DNA of 64,000 nucleotides from Berghia stephanieae (lineage: Eukaryota; Mollusca; Gastropoda; Nudibranchia; Aeolidiidae). Location: the NCBI GenBank assembly GCA_034508935.3, contig CM067444.1, positions 75,954,367-76,018,366 on the forward strand, in the 5' to 3' direction. Shown here one piece after another: positions 23,224 to 35,147 of this stretch. The first letter of the stretch is position 1, and each line of letters opens with the position of its first letter. A model generated the notes under the pieces. It did no database searches, was not told the origin of the DNA, and saw only the letters and a program-made list of their open reading frames with translations. A program made the translations under genes and the position numbers.

Positions 23224-23484
23224 GGGGTGCCGATAGCTCAGTTGGTAGAGCACTTGTTTCACACGCAATGGGACCAAGATCGACCCTTTGTGAAGTTGAG
23301 ATTCTTTTTATCCACCCCTGTCCACCCAGCTACTCAGCTGATCTGTTAGGTCTTGCGGAAAGTACTTTGCGATATACTAGCGTCCTATCCAAACGGAGCA
23401 AGCAATTGCTAATGTCCGTTTCAAGCTATAGCAATCAAGGTTAACTCCGGTTCCATGTGCCTAATTGCTATGACGGACTACTTG
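23224..23484 (+). mobile_element. tRNA-Val-like SINE (family A), copy 5
   Basis: Opens GGTGCCGATAGCTCAGTTGG, with anticodon arm TTTCACACGCAATGGG (CAC) and B-box-like GATCGACCC, and ends GGACTA. Near-matching flanks CTGGTAAAAC (23214-23223) and CCGGTAAAAC (23485-23494) are a likely target duplication with one mismatch. Confidence 0.88.
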
Positions 23485-23657
23485 CCGGTAAAACAGTTCG
23501 ACAAATCGGTTTAAAATGTCATAAAGACAATATATAATAATGCTTTCTAGAGGTAGTTTGAAGAAGAGTAAGCTATTTATATTCAAGCAATATATAGTAA
23601 TTTACAAAAGAAACTAGACAGCTTGTATTTGCTATTATCTCGCATATTGGTACGTAG

Positions 23658-23658
<1 letters not shown>

Positions 23659-23730
<72 letters not shown>

Positions 23731-23805
23731 TAGTATGAATATATTTATATATATACTGCATGTCGAGCACTTTTCGTACCATATTTGTATCAAACACAAT
23801 TCAAT

Positions 23806-23865
<60 letters not shown>

Positions 23866-23870
23866 TAAAG
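23659..23870. repeat. two (AT)n arrays
   Basis: AT arrays at about 23659-23726 and 23806-23866, separated by about 80 bp of other sequence. Confidence 0.95.
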
Positions 23871-23889
23871 TATGAATCGCATGCCTTTA

Positions 23890-24446
23890 TTGTTTGTTTT
23901 TGTTTTGTTTTTGTTTTGTTTGTTTGTTTTGTGTGGGGGGGGGGGGGGGTTGTTTGTTTTTAATGGTTTTACGGCACTTGCAACACATTTAGGTTATGTC
24001 AGCGCCAGTAAAAAGGAAGAAAATGGGATAGTAAATTTTTAGAATTAAAATTAAAGCACCCAAGGAAAGGTGAGACAAAAGGGAATTGGTTCAAATAGTA
24101 AATTCCAAGAGGACATTATCATTGCATTTAGTCTGAGGTCACCTAAGTCTCATCCTGACACAAGCACACAGGTCCCTAATAAGAGGAATACACTCAACTG
24201 TAGACAAATCATGTAAAACCAAAATAATACAGTGCATAACAGAGAGATAATTTACAAGACAAAAAGTATCATCTCCCAAAACTCTAGACTGTTTCTCTCC
24301 CAGCCATGGTATCCGGCCAGGGCCAGGACGAAATTAAATAATGTCATTCCAAGACAACGACAGAAAACTTGGAAAATAGATGTAAGGGGGGATAGAAGAC
24401 AGCAATTACCTCCCTGCTCACTATGGGAGGTCAGGAACCCCACCCA
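23890..24446 (-). mobile_element. family B retroposon, copy 2
   Basis: Full length. On the minus strand it runs from GCTGGGTGGGGTTCCTGACC to the terminal hairpin and an A-rich tail. The tail holds a C run on that strand (poly(G) 23935-23949 on plus). Flanks GCATGCCTTTA and GCATGCTTTA look like a target duplication with a 1-bp difference. Reading frames through it show no conserved protein. Confidence 0.85.
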
Positions 24447-24474
24447 GCATGCTTTAATGCTTTTAATTTACACA

Positions 24475-25095
24475 AATAGGAGCCGACGCGGACCGCCGAA
24501 TAGGCCGGTATCAAAGTTGCATGTAACTGGGCACCAAAAATATCTCAGATATTTATTTCATGTGAGCTTTGCTACGAAGCAGAGTTGCCGCACCATTGCG
24601 CGTGGTTTGGTCACAAATCCGTAATTCGACCAAAGCGTACCCCTTTGTATAAAGTTGCTCGACTGAGATGAGCACGTGAACACCAGAACATAATGTGATA
24701 CAGCATTTTGTTTATATACGAATTTGCTTTTTGAAGTTGATTCCAGAGACCAACAAATTTCTTGCCATCGACGTCGAAGTGAACGTTTCAATGACGAAAC
24801 CATCATTGAAGTAACAAATCGGCAAAATGGAATGGTGTGGTTAGTGATTATTGGTGGTGGAAAAATTGTTTTAATACGTATCAACCAAAGACTCAACTCA
24901 GACCTCCTATACATCAATGATATTCCTGAACCAATGGTCGTCCCGTTTATTCGAATTCAGTTTGATAACGCCCCAGCACATAGAGCTGAATAAAAATCTG
25001 CTTTCCCAAACGATCCAAATGTATGGGTGATGAACCTGTGGCCAGCTGTGTCACCTGACACGAATCCTGGTGAACATAATGTGTGAGATTTTATG
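24475..25095 (+). pseudogene. Tc1/mariner-type transposase relic
   Basis: Reading frames show the order of a Tc1-like transposase: a helix-turn-helix-region remnant (SRRGPPNRPVSKL, then GHQKYLRYL), a middle block HRRRSERFNDETIIEVTNRQ, NGMVWLVIIGGGKIVLIRIN, the second catalytic region FDNAPAHRAE (DNARPH in the family) and finally AVSPDTNPGEH. Frameshifts, deletions and a stop after HRAE show it is inactive. No clear TIRs were found. Confidence 0.8.
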
Positions 25096-26112
25096 TAAAG
25101 AAAGCTTTAAAAAACAACAACAACAACAACAAAAACCCCACAAATAAACAAGCAAACAAACAAAACAATAATAATTTTTTTTAAAACAGCAAACAAGAAC
25201 GCGGTACATAATCCGATGAACTGTCCGGCAGACTAAAAACAATTTTAAATTATAATATACCAATACCAGCAGAAACAGTCCATTAGCTGACGTCATCAAT
25301 GAGACAAAATACTGAAGTGCATCACGTGTGCTCATTTCAATTTTATGCTCGATTTTCCCAAATCGATATTTAATGACTGGTTTAAAATACATGCGACTTT
25401 TCAACAGTTTATACAAATTCAATAAATTATACACCAAAAGAAAGCTAGTTTCCAAACATGTATGTCATTTTTTTTTCCAAGTCGAACTATTAGTGGAAAC
25501 AAACTGTCTAGTTATTTTGTAAAAGACCATGTGTGGTCACAATTAACAATACAATCTTTCAATCTGAATCACAGCTGAAAACTCACGTTCCCTACGTGAT
25601 CGATACTCTATCGTCGGCGTCGTCGACGTCATCATCATCATCATCATCATCTTAATTATCATCGACTCTTTGGGTTGTGGCAGAAGAAAAAAAAACAGGA
25701 CACCTATTCGTATGTTAATATTTTATAAGAAAATAGTGAATTGAAATATTGTAAAGTTGAACCTACGACCCAGCTAGTTCGCACTTCGCACAGCACCCAT
25801 TTTATTTCTCATTATCATCAATGTACGTGGCGCAAATTAATGATTGAATTAATGTAAATTCACACTCCGAAATCCTGCTGTAATTTGGCATTTTAAAAAA
25901 TCTGGCAATCATGACAGGCTCTCCTGACGTCTAAAACTAATAAAAACTGATGAGGACCTTGGTTAACCAACCAACCTCTTGATTCAGCGTGAACGCATTA
26001 TTAAAGCTTGGTATGGTCAAAGTTCGCCTCACAAAAACTTATCGAACTTCATCTTAAGCAACACAACACACATCTCATTTTAAACTATTTCAAATTTACG
26101 TCATCGCCACCG
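25096..26112. other. no gene seen
   Basis: AT-rich sequence with short (CAA)n and (ATC)n stretches. Confidence 0.45.
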
Positions 26113-26152
26113 CCCCCCCCCCCCCCCCCCCCCCCTCCTCTCTCTCTCTCTC

Positions 26153-26208
<56 letters not shown>
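26113..26208. repeat. poly(C) followed by (CT)n
   Basis: A 23-bp C run and then CT-rich sequence. Confidence 0.95.
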
Positions 26209-26213
<5 letters not shown>

Positions 26214-26519
26214 ATATAAAAAGATGTGAAGAAAGTTAGGCTAGTCACATGGTGTAAACGGTCTGTTCACAAAATTAATTTGATGCAGTGTTTCCGATTG
26301 TTTTGTTTTAATTACAATATAATGCGACCTGCATTTGACCTGTCTCCCTGACCTGACGTCCTTTGATGGTCCAACGCCGACTTTGAGATAACGCTGATAT
26401 AGTCTTATACAGAGAATGATCTCTTTGTATACGGTACACGCTCGGGAAACTGATCTTCTGGATTTGCGACATGTGATGGAAACCCACGATATTGACGAAC
26501 AAAATAAAAGCATGTTTAG

Positions 26520-26745
26520 ATTCTTCAACATCTTGCAAAAGAGAAAACAAATAGTCGACAAGTTGCACAGAACAATGCCGCTAGGCTTGTTTTAAGATTA
26601 AAACAATCTAATTTTCCTCAGCAACTTTCCTCCTTCGAGAGCTTCATTGGCAGACTGTGGAATCAAAACGTATAAAATTGCTACCTTGGTTTATAAATCT
26701 GCACAATTGGGTCCCCGCTGTATTGATGCTTTGCGTTTAGTCAAA
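26520..26745 (+). pseudogene. LINE reverse transcriptase C-terminal fragment
   Basis: One frame gives RQVAQNNAARLVLRLKQSN, matching the thumb/post-RT block (typically QNNAARLI) of CR1, L2 or Rex-type non-LTR elements. A shifted frame then gives KIATLVYKSAQLGPRCID, the next block. At least one frameshift is present. It is followed directly by family D-related sequence. Confidence 0.65.
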
Positions 26746-26751
26746 AATTAT

Positions 26752-26905
26752 CGCAACATCCGCCAGTCAGATATAACGTACCAACACACAAAACTATGTG
26801 TAACCTTGTCTGATTGATAGAATAATAATTGATTAGTGAGAACTACTCATAAGAATGGCTGGCTAAAACCAATAACAAAGAGCTGAGTGACGTCAATGTT
26901 GTTCC
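26752..26905. mobile_element. family D-related element, copy 4
   Basis: Contains CATCCGCCAGTCAGATATAA, the hairpin ACACAAAACTATGTGT, the hairpin TGAGAACTACTCA and AATGGCTGGCTAAAAC, then TGACGTCA at 26888-26895. The outer stem here is GCCAGTCA/TGGCTGGC instead of GCCATCCG/CGGATGGC. Confidence 0.7.
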
Positions 26906-26961
26906 TTTTACATTAACCATCTTTTAAAAGCATTGATTCTATGGGTTTAGTTTTTAAAAGC

Positions 26962-27114
26962 TCACAACATCCGCCAGTCAGATATAACGTAACAACACAC
27001 AAAACTATGTGTAACATTAAACATTAAGAGTCTGATTAATACAATTTAATGAGAACTACTCATAAAAAATGTCTGGCTTAAAACAATAACTGAGTGACGT
27101 CAATGTCGTTCCTT
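26962..27114. mobile_element. family D-related element, copy 5
   Basis: A direct neighbour of copy 4, in the same orientation and closely similar (CATCCGCCAGTCAGATATAA, ACACAAAACTATGTGTAAC, TGAGAACTACTCATAAAA). TGACGTCA is at 27095-27102. Confidence 0.7.
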
Positions 27115-27267
27115 CTATAAACTCCACCAAGAGCCTTGAGATCCAGTGATGACAATCTCAAAATTATAATTAGTTAAACCTAAAGTCCTTCGTAAGTCTG
27201 AAGACTGAGTACGTTCATGCCCGTCTCCTGTTCATGAACAACCAGTGTGTCATAGACACCATATTAT

Positions 27268-28147
27268 GTGTATTTCTGTAATTTACTCACAAAAAAAACA
27301 CACGAAACATACCAACAGACAAAACTACGTGTAACCCAAACATTTATTGAGTGAGAACTGATCATCCAAATGTGTTCTAAACATAATAACAAAGAAACTC
27401 CGTATGTTGTTTCACTTTGTTGGGAAGAAACTGAAAGAAATTTTAATTCCGAGATAAAACGTTCGTGTTCGATTTGTTTTGTTTTTATGTTTTTAAGGGT
27501 TTCACGGCGCTTGCAACACATTAAGGTCATAACAGCGCCGGTAAAAAGGAAGAAAATGGGATAGTAAAAAGGTCTAGAATTTTAAAGCACCCAAGAGAAA
27601 GTAAGACAAAGTAGAACTGGGAACAAATAGGGATCAGATGTAGATTCCAAGAGCATACCATCAATGTACTTAGTTTGAGATCACCAATAAGTCTCATCTG
27701 GACACAAGCACGGTCCCCACTAAGAGGATTACACTCAGATGCTTACATGATGAATTCAAAATAACAAATATAATAGTACATAACGGAGAGATGATTTACA
27801 GGGAAAAAATATCTCTCAAAACAATAACTATGCATTGGACTGTTTCCCTCCCAACCAGGACTCCGGCCAGGGACAGGACAAAAACAAGAAATCTCATTCC
27901 AAGACAAAGACAGAATGCAAGTTGGAAAACAGATATACGGGGATAGAAGACACACTATGTACCTCCCTACCACTATGGAAGGTCAGGAACCCCACCCAGT
28001 CATGTTCGGTTTCTGTTCGGTTCGGCAACTAAAAACTATTAAGTTGCAATTACTTAAAAAAGCAAGAGACCAACTGAGAGGAAAAGTCAAATGGAGGGGA
28101 AGACGGACCGGAGAGGAAAATGAATGCACTCACTTTGCAGCCTAAGG
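27268..28147. mobile_element. family C repeat, copy 2, split by family B
   Basis: 27268-27475 and 28003-28147 join to match copy 1 (5780-5886 plus 6828-7098). The gap is exactly the family B element at 27476-28002. Its left half is a diverged relative of the family D module (ACAAAACTACGTGTAAC, TGAGAACTGATCA). It ends GAATGCACTCACTTTGCAGC. Confidence 0.75.
27476..28002 (-). mobile_element. family B retroposon, copy 3
   Basis: Full length, from CTGGGTGGGGTTCCTGACC on the minus strand to the GGCGCT/AGCGCC hairpin and tail. Flanks TGTTCGATTT (27466-27475) and TGTTCGGTTT (28003-28012) form a 10-bp duplication with one mismatch. The uninterrupted site is visible near 6943 in family C copy 1. Confidence 0.88.
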
Positions 28148-28866
28148 TTGTTGTCGATCATTTCAATTTGCCGCTCCCCAATGTTGGAATTCCCTACTAC
28201 ATGTACCAGTATTAAGTCATTCTCATTCCTTCAAACTTTTAAAACTAAATACCCGCACAAATGTAATCAATGATTTTTAAAAGAAATTAATACCTATAAG
28301 TCAATACAAAGCACAGTGCCAGTTTAGACATACGTTGGTCCTACCCACTTTTATTAACCTCATAGCTAAACAAAAACAAAAATTTAAACCACTGACATTA
28401 GAACTATATAAAGAGAACATGCTACTCAAATAAATTATGTACAACTAAATTAAAACATTCCAGACGCTTTTGGTTCTATCAAAATATATCAATAGAATAT
28501 TCACTCAGACTGAGGGAATTTCTACCTATCTGATTTATGGTATGGTTTTTGCATTTCTGCCCTGAGACAATTGAAGGAAGTCGAGAATATCAATTTACCT
28601 CATATTAGCCTGATGGTTAACCGCACTCAATTAATTCCAGTAGTTAATCATGGCACCAGAAGCGTCACAACAAATTATGGCTTACTTCTGGCCCCGCGGT
28701 TTTATGCACAGTTGCGGCCGCAAAATTAGGGAAATTTTTCTGATTTGCATAGCAACCGCAAAAACTGCACGTTTTGCAAATTTTGGACAAATTATTTGAT
28801 TCTTTTTTTTTTTTAATTTTTGACATTTGCTTTGAATTTCATGGGATGCCAGGACTGAAGGATGTT
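28148..28866. other. no gene seen
   Basis: AT-rich spacer with no recognised features. Confidence 0.45.
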
Positions 28867-29364
28867 GTTTGTTTTTAAGGGTTTTACGGCGCTTGCAACA
28901 CATTAAGGTTATATCAGCGCCAGTAAAAAAGAAGAAAATGGGATAGTAAAAAGTTCTAGAATTACAATAAAAGCACCCACGAAAAATTAAGACATAGGGG
29001 AACTGGGAACAAATAGGGATCAGGTGTAGATTCCAAGAGCAACACCAATGTACTTAGTTTGAGATCACCTATAAGTCTCATCCGGACACAAGTACAAAAT
29101 CCAACAAAGAGGAATACACTCAAATGCTTACATTATACATTCAAAATAACAAATATAATAATACATAACAGAGAGATGATTTACAAGGAAAAAAATATCA
29201 TCTCCCAAAACAATAACTATGCATTTGACTGTTTCCCTCCCAGCTAGGACTCCGGCCAGGGTCAGGACAAAACCAAGTAATCTCATTCCAAGACAAAGAC
29301 AGAAAACATGTTGGAAAACAGATATAAGGAGATAGAAGACACAGTGTGTACCCCCCTGCCCAGG
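28867..29364 (-). mobile_element. family B retroposon, copy 4
   Basis: Terminal hairpin, internal hairpin (GAGATGAT/ATCATCTC) and most of the 5' part are present. It joins directly to copy 5. Confidence 0.85.
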
Positions 29365-29487
29365 ACATAACTGAGTCATATCATTCCAAGACATAGACAG
29401 AAAGCAATTTGGAAAACAGATATGGGGGGATAGACGAAACAGTAAGTGCCTCCTTGCCCGCTATGGGAGGTCAGGAACCCCACCCAG
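29365..29487 (-). mobile_element. family B retroposon, copy 5 (5' portion only)
   Basis: Only the 5' end of the element, ending in GGAACCCCACCCAGC on the plus strand. It is fused head-to-tail with copy 6. Confidence 0.8.
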
Positions 29488-29935
29488 CTACAACACATTT
29501 AGGCACAAACAGCGCCAGTAAAAAGGAAGAATATTGGATAGTAAAAACATTCTAGATGTACAATTAAGAGGGCTTGAGGAAAAAGTAAGACAAGAGAGGA
29601 AACTGGTTCAAAAAAGGGAACAGATGTAGATTCCAAGAGCACACTATCAGTGTACTTTGTTTATCACCTAAATGTCTCATCCTGACACAAGCACATGTCC
29701 CCACTAAGAGGAATACACTCAAATGTTTACAGATCAAAATTATATATGTAAAATAAAAAATAATACAAGACAAAAATATCATCTCCCAAAATGCTATACA
29801 TTTGACTGTTTCCCTTCCAGCCAGGGTCAGGACAAAACCAAATAATCTCAATCCAAGACAGAACGCAAGTTGGAAAACAGATATAGAGGGATAGAAAACA
29901 CAGTAAGTGCCTCCCTGCCCATAAAGAGAGAAAGA
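29488..29935 (-). mobile_element. family B retroposon, copy 6
   Basis: Begins inside the terminal hairpin loop (ACAACACATTTAGG), so the outer left stem strand and tail are missing. The body runs to CCTCCCTGCCC. Confidence 0.8.
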
Positions 29936-30225
29936 CAGAAGATAAACTGAACACTCAATCAAAAAAGAGGACGTCGTTCTTTTAGATATATTTATTGTAC
30001 CTTGGCAAGTTAAAACATACATCCAGGTTAGACTGAGGGTGCAGCAATAATCAAATTGTTACAATAACCAAAGTAAGAAAAAAAAATTATAAAAACTTGT
30101 ACTGATAATAAAATTAATTTTCTATATATTGAACCAGAATTAAAAAGTACCCAAACGACATTTAAAAAAATAAATAAAAACCCAACCTCTTTCTCTATTC
30201 TAATTAAATACTCTTGTAGTTGTGA

Positions 30226-30411
<186 letters not shown>

Positions 30412-30734
30412 GTAAGACCAGCAAAGTAAAATCTAGCTATTGATATTAATGCACCACAATACTAATATTAATTGATTATAATTATAATAACAATATTATT
30501 GTCCACGATAATAATATTAAGAAGAAAGTTCACTATATGTAATACTGTAATAAGTGATATAGGGAGAGGGGTGAAGGCGATCTGGAAGGTACACAAGATT
30601 TATTAAGACTACCCTTTAAATGACGAAGAGGAAAACTCTACTACATTATGAGCACTTGGAACAACAATCAATTGTAATCATGATGTATGGTGTGTCGTCA
30701 ATCATTTCGACATAATGGACCAACAAGGAAGCAA

Positions 30735-30826
30735 ATAATAATAATAAAAATAATAATAATAATAAATAATAATAAATAATAATAATAATAATAATAATTA
30801 ATAATAATAATATAATAAAATATAAT
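30735..30826. repeat. (AAT)n microsatellite
   Basis: AAT units with AAAT interruptions. Confidence 0.9.
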
Positions 30827-31723
30827 CGGACTGGAAGAGGTGTACCAAAAAATATTGATAAATTTTGAAAGGGAGAAGAGAAAAGATGAGAAAAAGAACA
30901 TAATGAATCAAAATCGAAAAAAAAAAACAAAAAAAACAACAAACAATACAAAAACAAAAAAAATTATATATATGTATACGTAAATAAAAGTGGACCCTAA
31001 ATTCCCACCTGCCCAATGTAATTTTTTTTGCACTCGTTTACGAACAGAAGGCAAAAACTTAATATGACAATTAGATATTAAATTATTCATTATATGTGGG
31101 GGGTGGGGGTGGTGGGGGGGGGGGGGGGGGATTAAAACCTTCCACACTGACACAAATCTTTCTACTTAAAAAAAAAAATGTTAGACAACGCTAAAATTTT
31201 GCCATTCAAATATGAGAAATTTGTTGTGGGATGTTTTTGATTGGTTTGTTTTTGTTTTTTGTTGTTGTTGAGAACCATATATAAAAGCATCTGGCTATTG
31301 ACAACTTACTGTAAAAATCATCATGATAATAGAATAAAATTAACCAATTTCTAAATACAACCCATTCTATTTTAATTTGATCAATAAGACGAAATTCACA
31401 GGAAGATCAATCTCAGCCCTGATTGTTGTAAAAGATATCTAGTATACATGTCAGTTCAGCACAGGTTTGAAAAGCCTAAGATGTGCGTTACTCCTAAAAG
31501 TTTTAAAAAGTTATCATTACTGGGAAAGGAGATTCAACAAGAAACCATCTTTCAACTACACTAAAAAAGTATATTAATAATTATCGTGAATCAATTATTA
31601 TTGTTTTAAACGGTGGGACAAAAAGTATTTGAAATGACCGAAGAAAACATTTGATCATAAACGACACAAGATTCTCAAGATTTCTCCAGCGACTGAATTA
31701 AAGATCTATTTTTTTAGTAATGT
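30827..31723. other. no gene seen; poly(G) at 31114-31130
   Basis: AT-rich, A-run-rich spacer with a 17-bp G run. Confidence 0.45.
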
Positions 31724-31735
31724 ATTTATGTTTTT

Positions 31736-32238
31736 GTTTGTTTGTTTTTAAGGGTTTTGCGGCGCTTGCAACACATTTAGGTTATATCAGCGCCAGTAAA
31801 AAGGAAGAAAATGGGATAGTCGAAAGTTCTAGAATTACAATTAAAGCACCCAAGAGAGAGTAAGACAAAAGGGAATTGGGAACAAATAGGGAACAGATGT
31901 AGATTCCAAGAGCATACTATCAATGTACTTAGCTTGAGATCACCTACAAGTCTCATCCGGACACGAGCACAAAATCCAACAAGGAGGAATACACTCAGAT
32001 GCTTACATCATACATTAAAAATAAATATAATAATACATAACAGAGAGATGATTTACAAGGAAAAAAATATCATCTCTCAAAACAATAACTATGCATTTGA
32101 CTGTTTCCCTCGCAGCCAGGACTCGGGCCAGGGCCAGGACAAAACCAAGTAATCTCATTCCAAGACAAAGACAGAAAGCATGTTGGAAAACAGATATAAG
32201 GGGATAGAAGACACAGTATGTACCTCCCTGCCCGCTAA
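31736..32238 (-). mobile_element. family B retroposon, copy 7
   Basis: Perfect 12-bp target duplication ATTTATGTTTTT at 31724-31735 and 32239-32250. The 5' end stops at the equivalent of CTCCCTGCCCGCT, so it is truncated by a few dozen bases compared with copies 2 and 3. Confidence 0.92.
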
Positions 32239-32535
32239 ATTTATGTTTTTTTTATTGTTGGCTAAAGAAGGGGTTTGACGATACATTCCATGATTGGCAT
32301 TTTGTTCTTTTTTTTAAAGCTGTTATTTTTGTTTATTACCTTTTTGTAAATGACTCTCCTACTGTTTTAGTCACACAAATGACTAAAATCATAAGTGGGA
32401 AATGAATGGTAATTTTGAAAATTATGATTATAGACAAAGCAATTGGTTCGAACTATCTCTTGAGGGATTTCATCTTATAGTCTTATTGTGTTTATTCCAT
32501 ATCTAAAAATAAAGTATGAATACTTCTATCTGTGC

Positions 32536-32660
32536 TTGTTACACTTTTAGATCTTTTCAGCGCAGAAGAAAAACGAGATGGGTTAGTGCTTCCAAAACTA
32601 CTAAGTCGAAGGCACCTGAGAAAAATTAAAACAAAGGGAAGTTAGCAAAATTTACCCTAT
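32536..32660 (-). mobile_element. old family B fragment
   Basis: GTGCTTGTTACACTTTTAG, then TTTTCAGCGCAGAAGAAAAA, is a decayed copy of the terminal hairpin and adjoining sequence. Confidence 0.45.
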
Positions 32661-33677
32661 GTCAAGCTTAAAGCCACCCAAAAAGTGATCAGAAGAACCA
32701 AAATTTTAGTAAAAATCTCGATTGTTTCGAAAATGTTGCTAAATAATGGTTGGGGGCAAACATTTGAACAAACTGGGAATTTCTACTCATTGACAAATAA
32801 TGTTATCCTCACACTAAAATAATATATATGAATTCTGTAGTTCTGATTTTAATTTAAGCTTAACCCTCTCCTTACCACCTACAGCTAAATCGTCACATTT
32901 GTTACGACACAATATACATCTTCTTATTCAGATTTATTTTGTACATCAAAAACTTTGAAGAATTATCTTTGTTTAATTAATAAGAACATAAAGTTGTTTG
33001 GTATAGAGCTTGTTTGAGTATAAGAAAATCAATTTTTCTGCTGCGTAAGCCTGCCATTTTACCACCAAATCTATCATTAAAAAATAAGTAAAAAGGAATT
33101 AATAACAATGACTCTAAAAACAGATATCATGAATGAAAATGTAAAATTTAAGTATATCTCCATGAGGTAAACCAAATGTTCAAGGAATTTTTTAAAAAGA
33201 AGAAATAAAGCAAAAAAATCAAGGAAGATTACTCAAAGAACTAAATGTTATTTATTACTGGAAACCTCTGAAAAGGCCCACATCAAGTACAAGATTATAC
33301 AACGCATCAAAAGTAATTTTAATATAGTCTATAAAACATTATAAAAACTGTGACCTTTAAATTGATTCAAAATCAAATTACGTACGCAACAACAAAAAGG
33401 AAGAAAGTAATAAAAAATATTGAGTTCTAAATATTGTCTTACGCAACAAAAAAAAGGAAGAAATGAATAAAAATATTGAGTTCCAAATATTGTCGAAAAA
33501 GGTTAAATAACAAATTCTGGAGAGAAAAACCCCCAACTTATTTCCCACGTTCTTGTTTTACAAAGGAAATTGATTCTTCAAAGGACATAAATGTGACACA
33601 AGAATAATTGACAATCTTATTAATTATATCTGTGAAAAGCCCAAACCATACTATAGTGTAATGTAGAGAAAGAAATT
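32661..33677. other. no gene seen
   Basis: AT-rich. Two similar short stretches (ACGCAACAAAAAAAGG-like, near 33382 and 33440) form a small local duplication. Confidence 0.45.
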
Positions 33678-33780
33678 TGTTTTTTTGTTTGTTTGTTATT
33701 GCTTTAGGTCTCTTCCAACACAAATGAGTTATATGAGAGACCGCTGAAACAAAAAACAAGCAATCTAACAAAAATAGAAA
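33678..33780 (-). mobile_element. family B' retroposon, copy 1 (3' end)
   Basis: GGTCTCTTCCAACACAAATG, then GAGAGACCGCTGAAAC, is the same terminal hairpin region as the full B' copy at 37264-37611. It stops soon after ACAAAAATAG. Confidence 0.75.
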
Positions 33781-35134
33781 TTTGCACCAAAACTACTCAC
33801 CTAAATTCACAAGACCAGCTTGCTATAATTGATTGGTGTAGATTCACAGGGTTTGATACGACAATTTTTTACGTTTAAATCTGAGTCGTATTCATCGTAT
33901 ATAACTAACTGGTGTAATGGTTTAAGAGAGGAAACAGATACAAAAGGAAAAAAAAAAAAGAAAAGAAAAAGTAACAAACAATCCAAACATCAAAATAATA
34001 ACAGAAAACACAATATTTTGATTCTCTTAAAGCTGGTTTCAAATTTGTCCTCAAGGAGCAAACAAAGGCACATGGTTGAAAGCAAACAAATACCATACAC
34101 ATTTCAGAAAAAAAAAAAAGGAAAACGATATCATGTCTCATTATCTACAGGGGGGAAAAAAAGTTGGAAAAACACAAAATGACAGCAATGCGAATGATAT
34201 AAGGTGAGGTATGACAAATTTCAGCGATAAAATGTAATATACTGTAAACCCAAAAAGCATTATGGGGTAAGCTTCCCTTGCACCTCCCAAAAATAGATTA
34301 TATCAATGTATTACAGTTATTGCACACGATTAATTTGATAATTGCTAAGTTGCTTGTATCTCTTAAAACCAGTTCTGTTTAAGGTTGGAGATAGAGTAGG
34401 ATAGAGTAGCAGCAAGCTGCCCATAATACACATTTCATACAAGTTAGCAATTTAGTTTGAAAACAGTGTGTTAGCTCTATCCCACCAAAAATTTTTTTAA
34501 TATATATATATATGTATATGCACATGAGGCTATGTCAAAAGGTCGTTTTTCCGACGTTTGCCACAAAATGGTTCAATACAAGTTTCTCTGAGTTTAAACA
34601 TAAAAATTATTTTTAAAAACAAAAACTGACAATTTACATCAGACTTATGGTATTTATACCGTTTAAAAGTGTCAAATCTCACAAAAACGGTCTTTTACAG
34701 CCTCACATACACAATATATATGTATATAAATTTTTATTTTAAAAAAAACATCAAATTAGTTAACAAGCAAAAATTATATCTGATTTTATATCAATTCCTC
34801 TAATTTAGTACCTATTATAAGGATACATTTGTTGTTAAAGGCAATTAAATATTTCAATAATATACAAACTTCACAGAAAAAAATATTTTAAATTCAGAAC
34901 CCAGACAACCCATAGCATTTTTTATCACAAAGACAAAGAAAACATAATATTACAGAAATGTGGAAAATGCATTGTGTTCCAAACTCGAAATGAAAAGACA
35001 CAACTCAGTCACAATAACACGAATTCAACGACAACAAATATGAGAACAAGAAACTCCTATCTTCTAAATGCAAATTCACACCTATCCTTTTCTACCACAT
35101 ATACTCAGTATTCAACTTGCATTTATTTTAATAC
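33781..35134. other. no gene seen
   Basis: AT-rich sequence, with short (AT)n near 34499-34514. Confidence 0.45.
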
Positions 35135-35147
35135 AATATCAATACTT

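Noticed and set aside
23224-23300. Functional tRNA-Val gene
   Set aside because: The tRNA-like head lacks a paired acceptor stem and continues into the SINE body; several diverged copies share the same downstream sequence.
24232-24624. 130-codon plus-strand open frame
   Set aside because: It runs from a family B element into the Tc1 relic; only its end corresponds to transposase sequence.
29564-30022. 152-codon minus-strand open frame
   Set aside because: It lies almost wholly in family B copy 6 and has no conserved counterpart in the other copies.
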